From Hyphomicrobiales bacterium (GTDB lineage Bacteria > Pseudomonadota > Alphaproteobacteria > Rhizobiales > Aestuariivirgaceae): 10,377 nt of DNA. The position numbers were made by a program, and so were the translations under genes. Location of the stretch: positions 1,081 to 11,457 of the forward strand of contig JALUFY010000228.1 in NCBI GenBank assembly GCA_027051995.1, read 5' to 3'. Position 1 is the stretch's first letter. The number at the start of each line of letters is the position of its first letter. Positions 7,517 through 10,377 of this stretch are shown here, piece after piece. The notes beneath the pieces were generated by a model. That model was not told where the DNA came from and made no database searches. It was given only the letters and a program-made list of their open reading frames with translations.

Positions 7517-8086
7517 ATGACCGCTTGCCAGGCGCACGCCACGGAGAGCCTGTTCTACCCGGCGCTGGTGCTCAATGCCGATTACCAGCCGCTGAGCTAT
7601 TATCCCCTGTCGCTGTGGGACTGGCGGCAGGCCATCAAGGCGGTGTTCCTGGGCCGGGTCAACGTGGTCAGCGAATACGATCAGCTGGTGCATTCGGCGC
7701 GCATGGCCTTCCGCCTGCCGTCGGTCATCGCGCTGAAGGACTATATCGCCCCACCCCGGCGGGCGGCCTTCACCCGCTTCAACGTGTTCCTGCGCGACGG
7801 TTTCCGCTGCCAGTATTGCGGCGCGCGCGAGGAGCTGACCTTCGATCACGTCATCCCGCGCTCGCGCGGCGGGCGCACCACATGGGAGAACGTCGTCGCA
7901 GCCTGTTCGCCGTGCAACCTGAAAAAGGCCAGCCGCCTGCCGCGCGAAAGCGGCATGATCCCGCATCAGAAGCCCTATGAGCCGACGCCGCACCGGCTGC
8001 ACAACCTGGGGCGCGGCTTCCCGCCCAATTTCCTGCACGAAAGCTGGGCGGATTATCTCTACTGGGACGCCGAACTGGAGCCATAG
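7517..8086 (+). CDS. HNH endonuclease family protein
   Basis: The 189-residue protein has an N-terminal region of about 80 residues (ALVLNADYQPLSYYPLSLWDW, then AIKAVFLGRVNVVSEYD) followed by an HNH nuclease domain. Zinc-holding pairs are C98-C101 (CQYC) and C130-C133 (CSPC). The core has FDHVIPRSRGG with D110 and H111, then N125 in TWENVV; the third position after the last cysteine is N134, so it is an H-N-N variant. By family it should bind one structural zinc and one catalytic metal and cut nucleic acid. I recall this type as widespread in Alphaproteobacteria with no settled function. It is not in a restriction-modification, toxin or phage setting: gluQ is divergent and the TRAP operon convergent. 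The start at 7517 is preferred because of its GGAG; 7505 would add MetGluThrVal. Family is sure, biological role unknown. Confidence 0.9.
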   Translation: MTACQAHATESLFYPALVLNADYQPLSYYPLSLWDWRQAIKAVFLGRVNVVSEYDQLVHSARMAFRLPSVIALKDYIAPPRRAAFTRFNVFLRDGFRCQYCGAREELTFDHVIPRSRGGRTTWENVVAACSPCNLKKASRLPRESGMIPHQKPYEPTPHRLHNLGRGFPPNFLHESWADYLYWDAELEP

Positions 8087-8104
8087 AGGGGTCTCCCCCG
8101 GTGC

Positions 8105-9376
8105 CTACAGCCTGAAGGGAATGAAGACGGCCAGGTCCGGCCAGAACCACAAAAGCGCGGCGGCGCCCAGCAGGATGATGATGAAGGGCCACACGCCGCG
8201 CACCACCTCCATCAGGGTGGAGCGCGCCACCGCCTGAATGACGAAGAGATTGAGCCCCACCGGCGGGGTGATCAGCGCCGTCTCGATGAGCACCACGAAG
8301 AAGATGCCGAACCAGATGGGATCGATCATCATGGCCCCCAGCGAGGGATAGAGCACCGGCGCCATGATGAGCAGCATGGACAGCGATTCCAGCACGAAGC
8401 CCATGATCAGCAGCACGAAACCGACCATGAGGATGAACAGCCCCGGCGCATGGATGTTGGCGGTGATCCACATGGAGACGTGCTGCGGGATCTGATAGAG
8501 CGTGATGGCCTTGCCGAAGAGCTTGGCCCCGGCGACGATGAGAAAGATCGTCACCGTGGTCTTCATCGAGGCATATACGGCCTCCTTCAGCTTCGGCCAG
8601 TCCATGCGGCCCATGGAGAAGACGATGATCAGCGACACGAAGAAGCCGATGCCGGCGCTCTCCGAGGGGGTGAACCATCCGGCGTAGATGCCGCCGATGA
8701 CGATGGCCGCCAGAATGACCGTCGGCAGGGCCTTCAGGCTGGCCGTTCTGCGCTCCGCCCAGGTGGCCTTCGGCACCGGCCGGTAGGAGGGCGAAAAGCG
8801 CGAATGGATCATCGAATAGAGAATGAACAACGTGGCCAGGAACAGCCCCGGGCCGATGCCGGCCAGAAAGAGCTGGACGATGCTCTCCTCGGTAATGACG
8901 CCATAGAGAATGAGCGGGATGGAGGGCGGAATGAGAATGCCCAGCGTGCCGCCCGCCGCCAAAAGGCCGAGCACGAAGGGCCGCTCGTAGCCGCGCTTTG
9001 TCATCTCGGTGATGGCCACCGTGCCGATGGTGGCCGCCGTGGCCACCGAGGAGCCGGAGATGGCGGCGAAGATGGCGCAGGAGATGATGGTGGCCACGCC
9101 CAGCCCGCCGGGCCAGTGGCCCACCCAGCTCTGCACGGCGGCGAAGAGATCGGCCCCGATGCCGCCGCGCAGCAGGATGTTGCTCATCAGCAGGAACATC
9201 GGAATGGCCAGCAGGATGAAGCTGTCCATGGAGGAAAACAGCGCCTGCGGAACCATGACGGGCGAAAAGCCGCCCAGCCACAGCATGGCCAGCCCCAGCC
9301 CGCCCAGGGTGAAGGCCACCGGCACGCGCAGCAGAAGCAGGGTGAACAGGGCGGCGAGGATCAGCAGGGTGGTCAT
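8105..9376 (-). CDS. dctM: TRAP transporter large permease, DctM subunit
   Basis: DctM is the large membrane subunit of a TRAP transporter. It carries the substrate across the inner membrane with sodium or proton co-transport, after delivery by the periplasmic DctP. The 423-residue product is almost entirely hydrophobic, with about a dozen membrane segments. Family stretches include RVPVAFTLGGLGLAMLW, SFILLAIPMFLLMSNIL, ISGSSVATAATIGTVAI, GGTLGILIPPSIPLILYGV, and near the C-terminus LIETALITPPVGLNLFVIQ. The start is the ATG at 9376-9374, whose ATGA overlaps the dctQ stop, so translation is probably coupled; an open frame continues upstream inside dctQ but is a shadow. The gene ends 18 bases from the convergent HNH stop, with no clear terminator between them. 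The subunit call is firm; the substrate is unknown. Confidence 0.95.
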   Translation of the reverse strand: MTTLLILAALFTLLLLRVPVAFTLGGLGLAMLWLGGFSPVMVPQALFSSMDSFILLAIPMFLLMSNILLRGGIGADLFAAVQSWVGHWPGGLGVATIISCAIFAAISGSSVATAATIGTVAITEMTKRGYERPFVLGLLAAGGTLGILIPPSIPLILYGVITEESIVQLFLAGIGPGLFLATLFILYSMIHSRFSPSYRPVPKATWAERRTASLKALPTVILAAIVIGGIYAGWFTPSESAGIGFFVSLIIVFSMGRMDWPKLKEAVYASMKTTVTIFLIVAGAKLFGKAITLYQIPQHVSMWITANIHAPGLFILMVGFVLLIMGFVLESLSMLLIMAPVLYPSLGAMMIDPIWFGIFFVVLIETALITPPVGLNLFVIQAVARSTLMEVVRGVWPFIIILLGAAALLWFWPDLAVFIPFRL

Positions 9377-9891
9377 GCGCCGCCCTCCCCGCCGCTGGCG
9401 TGATTGTCGATTGCCCCGCCGCCGGGCCGCCACAGCTTGACGAATTCCGCGATCGCCTGCGCCAGCAACAGGCCGAAGCCCGCCGGAATGGAGCTTTCGG
9501 TCATCCACTTGGGCACCCCCAGCATGGTGGAGGTGTGCCGCCCCAGGCGGATGGATTCCATGAGAATGTCGAAACCGTATTTCATCGCCACGAAGGAAAA
9601 AACGCCGATGATCGCCAGCGTGATGCTGTCCAGCAGCCTGCGGCGCAGGGGATGGCCCTGGACGGGAATGATCTCCACCACGATCATGTCGCGGTTCTTG
9701 AGGATGTGCGCGGCGGCCAGATAGACCGCCCAGACCTGAAAGAAGCGGGCCGTCTCGTCCACCCAGATGGTGGGTGAGTTGAACACCTTGCGGGTGACGA
9801 CCTCCCAGGTGACCATCAGGCCGATGGCGAAGAACATCCAGGCGGAAAGCCGCGCCATCCATGTGCTGATGCGGTCGATGATACGGATCAT
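9373..9891 (-). CDS. dctQ: TRAP transporter small permease, DctQ subunit
   Basis: DctQ is the small membrane subunit that pairs with DctM to form the TRAP transporter membrane complex. The 172-residue protein has four predicted membrane segments, at about 13-33, 48-66, 85-107 and 130-150. The family features WEVVTRKVFNSPTIWVDETARFF and LAAAHILKNRDMIVVEII are present, the latter a well-conserved loop. GGAG lies ten bases before the ATG at 9891. The stop TGA shares bases with the dctM ATG. It follows dctP by 138 bases, with an RNA hairpin in the gap. The C-terminus ends in a Gly-rich tail (ASGGEGGA) that adds nothing recognisable. Sequence divergence among DctQ proteins is high, so the substrate cannot be guessed. 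Confidence 0.93.
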   Translation of the reverse strand: MIRIIDRISTWMARLSAWMFFAIGLMVTWEVVTRKVFNSPTIWVDETARFFQVWAVYLAAAHILKNRDMIVVEIIPVQGHPLRRRLLDSITLAIIGVFSFVAMKYGFDILMESIRLGRHTSTMLGVPKWMTESSIPAGFGLLLAQAIAEFVKLWRPGGGAIDNHASGGEGGA

Positions 9892-9983
9892 GGGCGGATG
9901 GCTCCGAATGCCATGCGGAATGAACCCGCCGGCGCGCCGCCCTGCCCCGGAAGGCGGGCGCTCATGCCGGTTTCGCGGGAGAA

Positions 9984-10016
9984 ATCAGACCGCCCCGATC
10001 GCCGGAGCGGCCTGAT
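9984..10016 (-). ncRNA. Stem-loop between dctP and dctQ
   Basis: On the - strand transcript 10016-10003 pairs with 9997-9984 over 14 positions around a five-base loop. Twelve are Watson-Crick pairs and two are G-U wobbles (10011 with 9989, 10006 with 9994). On the + strand those two become A-C mismatches, so the structure favours the direction of the TRAP operon. Only a short U-rich run (UUUCU) follows. It starts 14 bases after the dctP stop. A leaky terminator or a 3'-protecting hairpin that keeps the binding protein in excess over the permeases would make sense; that role is inferred. Confidence 0.5.
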
Positions 10017-10029
10017 GAAGGCGTGGTTT

Positions 10030-10362
10030 CTACAGCTTGCCGGCGGCCTCGACGAGCTTCTTGCCGAGCTCTCCGGCGTTCTTGATGTAGGTGTTGACCA
10101 CCGGCTGGGTGGCCTTGCGCCATGCGCCGCGCTCGGCGTCCGTCAGATCGATGGTGTCGATCTTCGGCTTGACGTCGGCCAGCGCCTTGTTCTCGATGGC
10201 GTTCATCTTGTCGCGCAGTTCCTTCTCGACGCGCCTGGCGGCGGCCATGATCACCTTCTGGTATTCCGGCTTGATGCCCTGCCAGACCTTCTCGTTGATG
10301 ATGACGATGAACTCGATGTCGGCGTGCCGGGTCAGCGTCATGTGATCCATGACCTCGTAGAG
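10030..10362 (-). CDS. dctP: TRAP substrate-binding protein DctP, C-terminal part
   Basis: DctP is the periplasmic solute-binding protein that hands its ligand to the DctQM permease. Only the last 110 residues are visible: LYEVMDHMTLTRHADIEF, then IVIINEKVWQGIKPEYQKVI, and a helical tail ending in LVEAAGKL. These match the C-terminal part of the DctP family, in which an LYEV-like strand precedes the hinge region. The conserved arginine and ligand pocket that would hint at the substrate lie outside. Read upstream, the frame hits TGA at 10368-10366 just before LYEV. That stop falls in the right arm of a perfect inverted repeat ending the window, so the gene is more likely cut by a sequence artefact than truly broken. 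An internal ATG at 10350 is not the real start. dctQ and dctM follow on the same strand. Confidence 0.85.
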   Translation of the reverse strand, partial: LYEVMDHMTLTRHADIEFIVIINEKVWQGIKPEYQKVIMAAARRVEKELRDKMNAIENKALADVKPKIDTIDLTDAERGAWRKATQPVVNTYIKNAGELGKKLVEAAGKL

Positions 10363-10377
10363 AGGTCATGGATCACA
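10341..10377. repeat. Perfect 16-bp inverted repeat at the window end
   Basis: Bases 10341-10356 (TGTGATCCATGACCTC) are the exact reverse complement of 10362-10377, with GTAGA as a five-base loop. The left arm encodes normal DctP residues, while the right arm breaks the dctP frame with a stop. The repeat ends exactly at the last base of the window. This is typical of a fold-back join in an amplified or assembled contig, not of a biological element. Confidence 0.9.

Noticed and set aside
7851..9281. A 476-codon - strand frame overlapping dctM and the HNH gene
   Set aside because: It is out of frame with dctM, very rich in His, Arg and Gly, and runs antisense into the HNH gene; DctM in the other frame has clear family motifs.
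1..10377. A new defence, mobile or toxin-antitoxin system
   Set aside because: Apart from the lone HNH gene and the secreted orphan, all genes are core translation, RNA-decay and transport genes in familiar arrangements; no integrase, transposase, repeat array or paired toxin-like small genes are visible.

Overview
This is a GC-rich bacterial window that reads as an alphaproteobacterial chromosome segment. The basis is the gene order infB-rbfA-truB-rpsO-pnp, the style of the protein sequences, and an HNH protein of a type common in Alphaproteobacteria. I cannot fix the order or genus from sequence alone. Most of the window is conserved housekeeping DNA. I see no phage, insertion sequence, CRISPR array, rRNA or tRNA, and no convincing new defence or mobile system.

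Left half (1-6060, + strand): a translation and RNA-metabolism cluster. It starts inside infB (translation initiation factor IF-2, 5' end outside the window). Then come rbfA (30S maturation), truB (tRNA Psi55 synthase, starting on the base after the rbfA stop), rpsO (ribosomal protein S15) and pnp (polynucleotide phosphorylase). The 202-base rpsO-pnp gap holds two RNA hairpins, the place where pnp is known to be autoregulated in enterobacteria. A strong intrinsic terminator closes the cluster just after pnp.

Middle (6061-8100): an AT-rich regulatory patch with two related inverted repeats and an imperfect direct repeat precedes a small, unrecognised secreted protein with three cysteines. It converges on gluQ (glutamyl-Q tRNA(Asp) synthetase, - strand). 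Divergent from gluQ is a short HNH-endonuclease-family gene with its own plausible sigma-70 promoter.

Right end (8105-10377, - strand): a tripartite TRAP transporter operon read right to left: dctP (C-terminal part only), dctQ and dctM. A wobble-paired hairpin lies in the dctP-dctQ gap and dctQ/dctM share an ATGA overlap. The substrate cannot be told from the visible part.

The last 37 bases form a perfect 16-bp inverted repeat around a 5-base loop. This fold-back puts a stop codon into dctP just upstream of a normal DctP coding stretch. I read it as a probable assembly or amplification artefact at a contig end, so the last 16 bases or so should not be trusted. The observations most worth following are that fold-back, the operator-like repeats before the secreted orphan, the orphan itself, and the pnp leader structures.
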